A stretch of DNA of 33,468 bases from Alphaproteobacteria bacterium (GTDB lineage Bacteria; Pseudomonadota; Alphaproteobacteria; Rickettsiales; UBA3002). Below are positions 25,776-32,762 of this stretch, one piece after another; the first letter of the stretch is position 1, and every line of letters starts with the position of its first letter. Location of the stretch: the NCBI GenBank assembly GCA_022841525.1, contig JALHRI010000019.1:1-33468 (forward strand). Reading direction: 5' to 3'. A model generated the notes under the pieces. That model did no database searches and was not told the origin of the DNA. It saw only the letters and a list, made by a program, of their open reading frames with translations. The position numbers were made by a program, and so were the translations under genes.

Positions 25776-27059
25776 TTACGCGCTCCACGGCGGCGCGATG
25801 CCCAGCTTTGCTAGCGCGCGAACGCTTGAGAAAATACCATCTTCATGAAAGCCATGACGCTGCCAGGCACCCACAAACGACACCCCTTCCTCGCCGTTCA
25901 TTTCCATGATGCGCGACTGTGCTGTAACCGCCCGCTCATCAAAAATCGGGTGCGTGAAGTGCGCCTGATCGTAGGTGAGCAAGGTTTCAGGCGGTTTGGG
26001 CGGATTGAGTGTGACAATCAGCGGTGTTGCGACGTTCAGCCCCTGCAGCAGATTCATCCAGTAAGAAATGGTGAGCGAACTGGGCGCATCATCTTCGCGG
26101 TGCTCGCGGTAGACCCAGCTTGCCCAGCAGGCTTTGTTACGCGGCATCAGCGTGGTATCGCAGTGGAGGTAGGCAGTGTTGGGCTGGAACCGAAACGCCG
26201 ATAACACCTCGCGCTGCGCGCGGGTGGGCGTGTCGATCATCGCCAGCGATTCATCGGCGTGGGCGGCGAGCACCACGTGATCATAGCGGCTTTGCGATGC
26301 TTCGTTATACACGCATACGCGGCCGTCTTCCTCGCGCTTGATGCGAATGTTTTTATGGTTCAGGCGAATCTGCGCGCCCATATCGCCCAGCTGTTTGAGC
26401 ACGGCATCGACATAGCGTTTTGAACCACCCGTCACGGTGAACCATTGCGGCTGGGCGTAATAATCAAGCAGGCCGTGATTAGCAAAAAACCGCAAAAACG
26501 CATAGGCTGGCTGGGTGCGGATAGTGGCCATCGAACAGCTCCAGATCGCACCGCCAATCGGGTATAAAAACAGCTCAGCAAAGCGGCGGCTTAAGCCCAC
26601 GCGCTGCATAAATTCATCCAGCGTCTCGGTTAAATTCGGGGCGTTTTCCTGTGCATCAAGATAGGTTTTTGCCTGCGATCCAAAACGCAGATATTGCGTG
26701 ATGAGATGATAGCGGTCGTTCTCCATCAGCGATGAGAGCGATGGAAACATGCCGCGCAGCGATTTGGAAGAATACTCAAAACCACTGGTAAAGCTCGCCG
26801 CAAACGACATGTTGCTTTTATGGTAAGCAACCCCCAGTGCTTCAAAAAATGCCATCAGGTTTGGATAATTACGGGCGTTGAACACGATAAATCCGGTATC
26901 CACCTCCACCGCACCTGAGGGGGTTTGCACCGACACCGTGCGCGCATGACCGCCCGCGCGCGACTGCCGCTCATACAGCGTTACTTCATGGCCGGCTTTC
27001 GCGGCGATCCAGGCCGCACTTAAACCGGCAATGCCCGATCCGATAACAGCAATCCGCAA
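25776..27059 (-). CDS. flavin-containing amine oxidase / FAD-binding protein, first gene of the lipid operon
   Basis: This is a flavoprotein of about 427 aa. The FAD-binding fold [41 protein letters not shown] begins at its very N-terminus, then VEVDTGFIVFNARNYPNLMAFFEALGV. The C-terminal region has SYWMNLLQGL, DQAHFTHPIFDERA and VSFVGAWQRHGFHEDG. This is the subgroup that always pairs with DUF1365 and CFA-synthase genes; a UfaD-like fatty-acid desaturase has been described from such clusters. No ATG lies in frame near the fold. The TTG at 27059 has GGAG 6 nt upstream and gives the expected start, so I prefer it to a GTG at 27125 that lies in a palindromic element. All seven operon genes follow it without gaps. 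Confidence 0.87.
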   Translation of the reverse strand: MRIAVIGSGIAGLSAAWIAAKAGHEVTLYERQSRAGGHARTVSVQTPSGAVEVDTGFIVFNARNYPNLMAFFEALGVAYHKSNMSFAASFTSGFEYSSKSLRGMFPSLSSLMENDRYHLITQYLRFGSQAKTYLDAQENAPNLTETLDEFMQRVGLSRRFAELFLYPIGGAIWSCSMATIRTQPAYAFLRFFANHGLLDYYAQPQWFTVTGGSKRYVDAVLKQLGDMGAQIRLNHKNIRIKREEDGRVCVYNEASQSRYDHVVLAAHADESLAMIDTPTRAQREVLSAFRFQPNTAYLHCDTTLMPRNKACWASWVYREHREDDAPSSLTISYWMNLLQGLNVATPLIVTLNPPKPPETLLTYDQAHFTHPIFDERAVTAQSRIMEMNGEEGVSFVGAWQRHGFHEDGIFSSVRALAKLGIAPPWSA

Positions 27060-27119
27060 GAAATTCTCCGTGAAATGTTTGATGACTCCATGAGGCCACC
27101 CGCATAACGCACTTAATTG

Positions 27120-27216
27120 CGTCACTGCCTGAATGTTGCTTCCAGCAACATTCTAGGGCAGTCCAGCTTTTAAGTGGATCGCCCTAGAATTTTTTTCAAA
27201 AATTCAGGCGATGACG
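27120..27216. repeat. multi-branched palindromic element between metE and the lipid operon
   Basis: The outer arms CGTCACTGCCTGAAT (27120-27134) and ATTCAGGCGATGACG (27202-27216) pair except for two bases. Inside are hairpins GAATGTTGC/GCAACATTC (27131-27139 with 27145-27153) and TTCTAGGGC/GCCCTAGAA (27151-27159 with 27181-27189, extended by TCCA/TGGA), plus GAATTTTT/AAAAATTC (27187-27194 with 27198-27205). The parts overlap, so alternative folds compete. It may act as the metE terminator or in the leader of the lipid operon. Confidence 0.78.
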
Positions 27217-27227
27217 AATGCTCAATA

Positions 27228-29537
27228 CTAACCATTCGCTGCTTTTTTGCCTTGTGATTGCACTTCGGCACGCATGGTTTTCGCCGCCGCGACCATAGCA
27301 CGCAGCGCCGGTTCCACTTCTTTCCAGCCGCGCGTTTTCAGACCGCAATCCGGATTGACCCAGACCTGCGAAGCATCTAGCACTTGCAGCGCCTTGCGCA
27401 GCAGGAACTCCATTTCCTCCTGCTTGGGAACGCGTGGGCTGTGAATGTCGTACACGCCAGGCCCAATCTGGTTGGGGTATTTGAACTCAACGAATGCCTG
27501 CAACAAATCCATCGCGGAGCGCGAGGTTTCAATCGAAATCACATCCGCATCCAAGGCGGCGATGGAATCCATGATGTCGTTGAATTCCGAGTAGCACATA
27601 TGGGTATGAATCTGCGTGCCATCTTCCACACATGCAGCCGATAGGCGGAAGCTATCCACCGCCCATTTCAAGTACGCCGGACGGTCAGCCGCGCGCAGTG
27701 GCAGGCCTTCACGAATGGCAGGCTCGTCGATCTGGATGGCGTAAATGCCAGCCTTCTCCAGATCCGCCACTTCATCACGAATCGCAAGTGCAATTTGTTT
27801 GCAGGTGGTTTCACGCGGCTGATCGTCGCGCACGAACGACCACTGCAGAATGGTAATCGGGCCGGTGAGCATGCCTTTCACCGGACGCTCGGTAAGGCTT
27901 TGCGCAAATTTCGTCCAGCGCACGGTCATCGGCTCTGGGCGTGCAACATCGCCGTAAATCACCGGCGGCTTCACGCAGCGCGAACCATAGCTTTGCACCC
28001 AGCCATTCGCGGTAAAGACGTAGCCGGAAAGCTGTTCGCCGAAATATTCCACCATGTCGTTGCGCTCAAACTCGCCGTGCACGGGCATGTCCATATCGGC
28101 ATCAACCTGGTAGTTGATACACTCACGCGTTTTGGCTTCCAGATAATCTTCGTACGCCGCCTGCGTCAACTCGCCGCGTTTGAACTTGGCGCGTGCTTCA
28201 CGAATTTCCACCGTTTGCGGGAAGGAACCAATGGTGGTGGTCGGAAATAGCGGCAGTTTTAAGCGCGCTTGCTGCTTAGCAATCCGCGCATCAAACGAGG
28301 AACGGCGCGTCAGCATCGATTCAGTAATCGCGGCAACACGGTCTTTCACGGCTTTGTTGTGAATACGCGCCGAGCTTTCGCGCGCGCGCATCGCTGCATC
28401 GTTCGCGCTCAGCCATTCAGCCACGGCGCCCTCACCGTCATTCGTCGCGCGGTTGAGCATCACCACTTCTTCGAGCTTTTGCTGTGCGAAGCTGAGCCAC
28501 TGCTTAATCTCGGCATCGAGCGTGGTTTCATTCGCCAGATCAACAGGGCTATGCAGGAGTGAGCACGAAGGCGCGATCATCACACGATCTTTGCCAAGCT
28601 TGGCCACCGCTTTACTGATAAGCGCCAGCGCACTGCGTGCATTGACCTTCCAGATGTTACGGCCATTGACCACGCCCAGTGACAGCGACTGCGACGGCTG
28701 AATCAGGTTCAGCGCCTGATCAAGCTGCTCTGGCTCGCGCACCAGATCCAGATGCACCGAGGCCACCGGCAGACTAAACGCCGTTTTCATATTTTCACGC
28801 AGACCCGCAAAATAGGTCACCAGATGTAGCTTCACGCCACTATCGCTCAGTGCAGCGAAAGCGGCATCGTAAGCGCGGCGCTGCGCATCGGTTAAATCCA
28901 TCGCTAAAAATGGCTCATCGATCTGCACATCGGTAGCGCCAGCATTTTTCAGCTGCGACAGCAGCTCGCGGTATACCGGCAGCAAGCGCGGCAGCAGCGA
29001 CAGCGCATCACCACCGGCGCGCATTTTGCCCAGCAGCAAGTATGTCACGGGGCCAATCACCACCGGACGCGCGGCGATGCCTGCGGCTTTCGCCTCGTTA
29101 AATTGATCGAGCGTGTGGCTGGTCGTCAGCGCAAATTCGGTAGTTTCAGAAAATTCCGGCACGATGTAGTGATAGTTGGTGTCGAACCATTTGGTCATTT
29201 CCATGGCCACCACGTCAACACCGCCAGCCTGATGCCCGCGCGCCATCGCGAAATATAAAGTCAGCGGATCGCCATGTTTCAGGCTTTCATAGCGCGCAGG
29301 AATCGCGCCGAACATGTGCGTGTGATCGAGTACTAAATCGTAGAACGAAAAGTCACCACAGGGAATCACGTTCATCCCGGCGTTTTTCTGACGTCCCCAA
29401 TGATCGGCGCGCAAATTCTTTGCAACTGCCATCAATGCGTCTTTGCTGCTTTCGGATTTCCAAAAACTCTCCAGCGCTTTTTTCAGTTCACGATGCGCAC
29501 CAATGCGTGGAAAACCAAGATTCACAGCTAGACTCAT
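27228..29537 (-). CDS. metE: cobalamin-independent methionine synthase
   Basis: This is a full-length 769-aa MetE. It transfers the methyl group of 5-methyltetrahydropteroyltri-glutamate to homocysteine, the last step of methionine synthesis. The N-terminus begins NLGFPRIGAHRELKKALE and WGRQKNAGMNVIPCGDFSFYD. The C-terminal catalytic barrel has FPTTTIGSFPQT, MDMPVHGEFERNDMVEYFGEQL and TGPITILQWSFVR. Zinc ligands are His646 and Cys648 (THMCYSEFND) and Cys731 (VNPDCGLKTRGW), matching His641, Cys643 and Cys726 of E. coli. GGAGC precedes the ATG. The leader is too short for a SAM or cobalamin riboswitch. The CobS gene at the window end suggests the organism may also make B12. Confidence 0.96.
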   Translation of the reverse strand: MSLAVNLGFPRIGAHRELKKALESFWKSESSKDALMAVAKNLRADHWGRQKNAGMNVIPCGDFSFYDLVLDHTHMFGAIPARYESLKHGDPLTLYFAMARGHQAGGVDVVAMEMTKWFDTNYHYIVPEFSETTEFALTTSHTLDQFNEAKAAGIAARPVVIGPVTYLLLGKMRAGGDALSLLPRLLPVYRELLSQLKNAGATDVQIDEPFLAMDLTDAQRRAYDAAFAALSDSGVKLHLVTYFAGLRENMKTAFSLPVASVHLDLVREPEQLDQALNLIQPSQSLSLGVVNGRNIWKVNARSALALISKAVAKLGKDRVMIAPSCSLLHSPVDLANETTLDAEIKQWLSFAQQKLEEVVMLNRATNDGEGAVAEWLSANDAAMRARESSARIHNKAVKDRVAAITESMLTRRSSFDARIAKQQARLKLPLFPTTTIGSFPQTVEIREARAKFKRGELTQAAYEDYLEAKTRECINYQVDADMDMPVHGEFERNDMVEYFGEQLSGYVFTANGWVQSYGSRCVKPPVIYGDVARPEPMTVRWTKFAQSLTERPVKGMLTGPITILQWSFVRDDQPRETTCKQIALAIRDEVADLEKAGIYAIQIDEPAIREGLPLRAADRPAYLKWAVDSFRLSAACVEDGTQIHTHMCYSEFNDIMDSIAALDADVISIETSRSAMDLLQAFVEFKYPNQIGPGVYDIHSPRVPKQEEMEFLLRKALQVLDASQVWVNPDCGLKTRGWKEVEPALRAMVAAAKTMRAEVQSQGKKAANG

Positions 29538-29566
29538 AACATGCTCCGGTAAAAAGATGAGGGCGC

Positions 29567-29594
29567 ACTATAACCTCTCCGCCACCTTGTGCAA
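29567..29594 (-). promoter_or_regulatory. metE: possible sigma-70 promoter of metE
   Basis: On the minus strand TTGCAC (29589-29594) and TATAGT (29567-29572) are separated by 16 bp. The -10 box lies 29 nt upstream of the metE start, which leaves a leader of roughly 20 nt holding the GGAGC ribosome site. No other regulatory site was recognised. Confidence 0.5.
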
Positions 29595-29613
29595 TGCAAA
29601 AATACAGGGGTTT

Positions 29614-30576
29614 TTAGTGAGAATCACTCGCTGCGCGGCGCAGGCGGTCGTTTATGGCGGCGCCAATCCCGCTTTCAGGAATCGGCATGACGGCAATGGC
29701 GCGCGCACCAAACGCATCCAGCGTGCGCAGGCCAGCAAATAAATTAGCGGCCGCTTCCTCTAGATTGCGGGTTCGCGAAAGCTCAACCACAGCGCCAGCG
29801 TGGCTCAGCGGTTCGCCAAACGCCAGCAGCGCTTCGCCGTCTTCTACGTGCTGCGCGTTTAACCTCAGCGGTGTGGAGGGTGCATAATGTCGCGCCATCA
29901 GTCCGGGAGATTTCAGTGTGCCGCCTGCGCCATCATGCAGCCTCACAGGCTCGGATAAAATTTCTTCTAACATCGCCTGCGTGATGTATCCGGGGCGCAG
30001 CAGCACGGGCACATCGCCTGAGAGATCCACCACACTCGATTCAATGCCGACGCGGCACGCGCCGCCATCAATGATATACGGACACGCGCCTGCAAACTCG
30101 TCGCGCACGTGATCTGCGCAGGTGGGACTCACGCGCATGGAACGATTCGCGCTGGGGGCAACCAGCGCCCCACCAAAACGCGCAATCAAACGACGCGTGA
30201 TGTCAATCGCGGGCACGCGCACGGCAAGCGTACCTGCTCCGTCGGTTGCAAGAGCGCTAATAGGTGCCTCCGGCAATAGCGGCAGCACCATACTCAGCGG
30301 CCCCGGCCAGCATGCACGCGCTAATTTTTCTGCCCACTTATTCCACTGCACGTAACGCTTCGCCATCTCAATATCCGCTACATGGGCGATGAGTGGATTA
30401 AATTTCGGACGATCTTTCAGCGCATAAATTTTCGCCACCGCATCATCGCGCGCGCCGTCTGCAGCGAGCCCATACACCGTCTCTGTTGGCACCACGACCA
30501 GTTCACCGTTTTGCCAGAGGCTTAGGGCGATGTCCTCAGCCTGCAATACTACATCTTGTGGATAATCTTGATTCAT
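29614..30576 (-). CDS. L-threonylcarbamoyladenylate synthase, Sua5 type
   Basis: This 320-aa protein makes threonylcarbamoyl-AMP from threonine, bicarbonate and ATP for tRNA t6A modification. The YrdC domain (about 10-205) has GELVVVPTETVYGLAADG, KIYALKDRPKFNPLIAHV, WPGPLSMVLP, LAVRVPAI, VAPSANRSMRVSPT and VGIESSVVDLSG followed by LLRPG. A linker with SPGLMARHYAPSTPLRL leads into the C-terminal Sua5 domain (about 235-320). The length and extra domain make it Sua5 rather than the short TsaC. Its partner TsaE is encoded at 8750-9217. There is no ribosome site before the ATG; a -10-like TATATA ends 5 nt upstream, so the mRNA may be leaderless. The parA gene is divergent, 77 bp away. Confidence 0.93.
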   Translation of the reverse strand: MNQDYPQDVVLQAEDIALSLWQNGELVVVPTETVYGLAADGARDDAVAKIYALKDRPKFNPLIAHVADIEMAKRYVQWNKWAEKLARACWPGPLSMVLPLLPEAPISALATDGAGTLAVRVPAIDITRRLIARFGGALVAPSANRSMRVSPTCADHVRDEFAGACPYIIDGGACRVGIESSVVDLSGDVPVLLRPGYITQAMLEEILSEPVRLHDGAGGTLKSPGLMARHYAPSTPLRLNAQHVEDGEALLAFGEPLSHAGAVVELSRTRNLEEAAANLFAGLRTLDAFGARAIAVMPIPESGIGAAINDRLRRAASDSH

Positions 30577-30581
30577 TTGAC

Positions 30582-30610
30582 TATATATTGTGGTTCTGGC
30601 ATGACTTCAG
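30582..30610 (-). promoter_or_regulatory. possible leaderless promoter of the Sua5-type gene
   Basis: On the minus strand CTGAAG (30605-30610) and TATATA (30582-30587) are 17 bp apart. The -10 box ends 5 nt before the ATG at 30576, so transcription would begin at or beside the start codon. No Shine-Dalgarno sequence is present. Confidence 0.45.
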
Positions 30611-30653
30611 GATAACAGCGCAAATGCGCTCACTTATACTAAAGGAGTGTCGC

Positions 30654-31304
30654 GTGGTAGCAAAAGTCTTTACCGTTGCCCAGCAAAAAGGCGGAGCCGG
30701 AAAAACCACCATGGCCGCACATCTGGCGGTAGCCTGGTCACGCAAGCACCGCGTTGCAGTGATTGATACTGATCCACAAGGCTCGCTTTCGCAGTGGTAT
30801 AAACTTCGCAGCGAACTGCACGGCAGCGATGAGCGACTGTTGTTCTCGGCGATCTCAGGCTGGCGGGTGGAAAATGAAATTGCGCGGCTGAAACGTCAGG
30901 TCGATATCATTGTGATTGATAGCCCACCCCATGCCGATACTGAAGCGCGCGCCGCGATTCGCGCTGCCGATCTGGTCATCATTCCACTGCAGCCCAGCCC
31001 GATGGATGTGTGGGCGACCAGCGCCACGATTAAACTCTGCAAGCAAGAGAAAGTACCAGTAAAAATGGTGCTTAACCGCGTGCACCCACAAGCCCGCTTA
31101 ACCGAGTCAATCTCGAGTGGGCTGGTGGGTCTCGCGGCCAATCATTTCGGCAACCGCGTCGCCTTTGCCGGATCGCTGATGCAGGGACTTGGTGTAACCG
31201 AATTTAATCCGAACAGTCCGGCAGCTGAGGAAGTCCGCGCACTGGCGCGCGAAGTGCTCGCCTACGTCAACCGCAAACACTCGCTGGAGGCTAAGCGCGC
31301 ATGA
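30654..31304 (+). CDS. orphan ParA/MinD-type ATPase
   Basis: This is a 216-aa deviant-Walker ATPase. The P-loop is KGGAGKTT (residues 12-19) with the signature Lys12. Walker A' reads VAVIDTDPQGSLSQWY, and the switch region is IIVIDSPPHADTEARAAIRAADLVIIPLQPSPMDVWA. This is the small ParA form without a DNA-binding N-terminal domain. Such proteins position plasmids, chromosomes, chemotaxis arrays or secretion machines on the nucleoid or pole. No parB is adjacent, so it is not the chromosomal parAB pair. I place the start at the GTG at 30654, six bases after AAAGGAG; the frame stays open upstream but overlaps the Sua5-type gene. It overlaps ogt by 4 nt (ATGA). The cargo is unknown. Confidence 0.87.
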   Translation: MVAKVFTVAQQKGGAGKTTMAAHLAVAWSRKHRVAVIDTDPQGSLSQWYKLRSELHGSDERLLFSAISGWRVENEIARLKRQVDIIVIDSPPHADTEARAAIRAADLVIIPLQPSPMDVWATSATIKLCKQEKVPVKMVLNRVHPQARLTESISSGLVGLAANHFGNRVAFAGSLMQGLGVTEFNPNSPAAEEVRALAREVLAYVNRKHSLEAKRA

Positions 31305-31843
31305 GCACTTCTTCCATCTCCCGTTTTTACACCACACACGCAAGCGAGATCGGTACGCTGGTACTGATCGCATCGCCGCGCGGTCTGCAACATATCGGTT
31401 TGCTGCGCGACGGCGAAAGCCCCGATGCCTATCTTGCCCGCATCGTGGGTGAAAAAGCTGCGCAGGAAATCGCCTCGCTGCCTGGTTTTTTCACTACCAC
31501 TACGGCGGCGATCGATGCGTATTTTACGCATGGCGAGGCGTTAACTCTGCCGGTTGATCTGGTGGGTGGCACGCCGCTTCAGCGCGCGGTGTGGCTGCAA
31601 CTGGCAAAAATCCCATTCGGCCAAACGATTTCTTACACCGACCTTGCCACCAAAGTCGGCTTCCCGCGCGCGGTGCGTGCAGTGGCCAGCGCATGCGGTG
31701 CCAACCCGCTCCCGCTGGTGATTCCCTGCCACCGAGTCATTGCTAAAGACGGCACGCTCGGCGGCTTCAGCTTAGGCGGGTTAGACGTGAAAGAAAAACT
31801 TCTGGCGCTTGAAAAACCAAGCCCTTCATCGTGGGCGGCTTAA
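31301..31843 (+). CDS. ogt: methylated-DNA--protein-cysteine methyltransferase
   Basis: This 180-aa suicide enzyme removes O6-alkyl groups from guanine by transferring them to its own cysteine. The C-terminal domain has TPLQRAVWLQLAKIPFGQTISYTDLATKVGFPRAVRAVASACGANPLPLVIPCHRVIAKDGTLGGFSLG; the acceptor Cys is in PCHRV, the Arg finger is in the helix before it, and Asn is in GANP. The N-terminal domain is degenerate, as in Ogt, and lacks the AraC-type parts of Ada. Its ATG overlaps the parA stop, so the two form a bicistronic unit. The convergent bolA ends at 31840, giving a 4-bp overlap of the two 3' ends. Confidence 0.93.
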   Translation: MSTSSISRFYTTHASEIGTLVLIASPRGLQHIGLLRDGESPDAYLARIVGEKAAQEIASLPGFFTTTTAAIDAYFTHGEALTLPVDLVGGTPLQRAVWLQLAKIPFGQTISYTDLATKVGFPRAVRAVASACGANPLPLVIPCHRVIAKDGTLGGFSLGGLDVKEKLLALEKPSPSSWAA

Positions 31844-32112
31844 TCACCCACCACCGCAATCGCCACAGCATGTAGCCCGCGTGCAAAAAACGCAGAGAGT
31901 GCATGATTCACAGCGCGGTGCGCGGCGATGCGAGGTTGCGCCGCAAGCGCATCCGAACCGATCGTGACGTGGATATGGGTGATAGTTCCGGGCACATGGC
32001 CACTATGGCCGATATGTTGATGCGAATCATCCCGCACCAAGATGCGGGCAGATGCAAACGCCTCCTTCAGCGCGTGGGTGATCTCTTCTAACGTGTAATT
32101 GGCAGCATGCAT
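31840..32112 (-). CDS. bolA: BolA family protein
   Basis: This 90-aa protein has the BolA fold: an N-terminal helix (TLEEITHALKEAF), ARILVRDDSHQHIGHSGH, strand THIHVTIGSDAL, and the helix-turn-helix-like AAHRAVNHALSAFFARGLHAVAIAVVG. BolA proteins bind Fe-S clusters with monothiol glutaredoxins through a conserved C-terminal His (here GLHAV) and can act in iron regulation. The ATG at 32112 lies inside a perfect 18-bp palindrome; a GTG at 32130 could add six residues. In Alphaproteobacteria bolA commonly stands next to a J-domain gene and cobS, as here, with the XRE regulator gene in between. Confidence 0.92.
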   Translation of the reverse strand: MHAANYTLEEITHALKEAFASARILVRDDSHQHIGHSGHVPGTITHIHVTIGSDALAAQPRIAAHRAVNHALSAFFARGLHAVAIAVVGD

Positions 32113-32118
32113 GCTGCC
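32101..32118. repeat. perfect 18-bp palindrome over the bolA start codon
   Basis: GGCAGCATGCATGCTGCC is fully self-complementary with no spacer. It contains the bolA start codon (32110-32112 on the minus strand). It could be an operator or hide the start codon in the RNA, or it may be chance. Confidence 0.6.
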
Positions 32119-32170
32119 ACCGAAATACACACAATTTTCGTCAAATGCCAGCGAGTCTTATTACGAGAAT

Positions 32171-32202
32171 CAGCTTTAGAGACTCGCTCTAAATGAAAGC
32201 TG
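32171..32202. promoter_or_regulatory. inverted repeat in the bolA/XRE-gene intergenic region
   Basis: CAGCTTTAGAG (32171-32181) pairs with CTCTAAATGAAAGCTG (32187-32202) apart from a 5-nt bulge. It lies midway between the divergent bolA and XRE-regulator starts. The rest of the 32113-32317 spacer holds short GAG/CTC-rich repeats (GAGACTCGCTCT, GAGCGCTCGCTCTC) and the strong GAGGAGGAG ribosome site of the XRE gene. An operator for the neighbouring regulator is possible. Confidence 0.4.
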
Positions 32203-32317
32203 GAGCGCTCGCTCTCAACCTACAATAAGTATTTGAATAAAAAGGGTTGTTTGCCTTTGGCACGCACGGCATAACGATTGCGATTCTCTGGGTCACACAC
32301 CCAAGAGGAGGAGTTCG

Positions 32318-32716
32318 ATGCGACGTAAAACTATCCCCACCAGGCTGATTGATGTGCATGTCGGAAGACGGCTACGTATTCTGCGTGCCTCGCGCGGCTT
32401 TACCCAGGAATCACTCGCTGAGAAACTAGGCATTTCGTATCAGCAACTCCATAAATATGAGACCGGCAGCAATAGTATCGCCGCTAGTCGGCTGTATGAA
32501 CTTTCTAAGCTTCTCTCCATCTCGCCGGATAGTTTTTTTGAAGGGCTGGATGTCAGCACGCATGCATCAGACGAGCCTGTGCCAATGAGCGATGCAGAGA
32601 ATCTGCTCTCGCGCAATCAGATGGGGCTGTTAAAATATTTAAGCAACGTGCCGGAAAGCAAGCGCGGCGCGCTACTTGGCCTGATCCGCGTAATGGGCGA
32701 CGCACGCGAGGAATAG
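32318..32716 (+). CDS. XRE-family helix-turn-helix transcriptional regulator
   Basis: This is a 132-aa DNA-binding protein. The HTH domain covers about residues 13-70: VGRRLRILRASRGFTQESLAEKLGISYQQLHKYETGSNSIAASRLYELSKLLSISPDSFFEGL, with the recognition helix around ISYQQLHKYE. This pattern (Q.LHKYE.G.N.I.ASRL) is typical of the alphaproteobacterial Cro/CI group that includes SinR-like regulators. The C-terminal 60 residues (LLSRNQMGLLKYLSNVPESKRGALLGLIRVM) form helices likely used for dimerisation. A strong GAGGAGGAG ribosome site precedes the ATG. Targets are unknown; the flanking inverted repeats at 32171-32202 and 32732-32762 are candidates. No toxin-like partner gene is adjacent. Confidence 0.88.
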   Translation: MRRKTIPTRLIDVHVGRRLRILRASRGFTQESLAEKLGISYQQLHKYETGSNSIAASRLYELSKLLSISPDSFFEGLDVSTHASDEPVPMSDAENLLSRNQMGLLKYLSNVPESKRGALLGLIRVMGDAREE

Positions 32717-32725
32717 AATTTTGCG

Positions 32726-32762
32726 TTGAAGCATACGCGCACGCTGTCATAATGCGCGTATG
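32726..32762 (+). promoter_or_regulatory. possible leaderless promoter with inverted repeat at the J-domain gene start
   Basis: TTGAAG (32726-32731) and CATAAT (32748-32753) are 16 bp apart, and the -10 box ends 6 nt before the ATG at 32760. A perfect 10-bp inverted repeat, CATACGCGCA (32732-32741) with TGCGCGTATG (32753-32762), fills the spacer and reaches through the start codon. It would suit a repressor that covers the promoter. There is no Shine-Dalgarno sequence. Confidence 0.5.

Noticed and set aside
29538-29613. SAM, SAH or cobalamin riboswitch before metE
   Set aside because: The space between the likely promoter and the start is about 20 nt, too short, and no conserved core is visible.
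30617-30630. AGCGCAAATGCGCT inverted repeat upstream of parA
   Set aside because: The arms are only 5 nt long, which is weak evidence for an operator or a partition site.
30486-30653. upstream extension of the parA frame
   Set aside because: It overlaps the Sua5-type gene start and the promoter region. The GTG at 30654 has AAAGGAG at ideal spacing and gives the normal ParA N-terminus.
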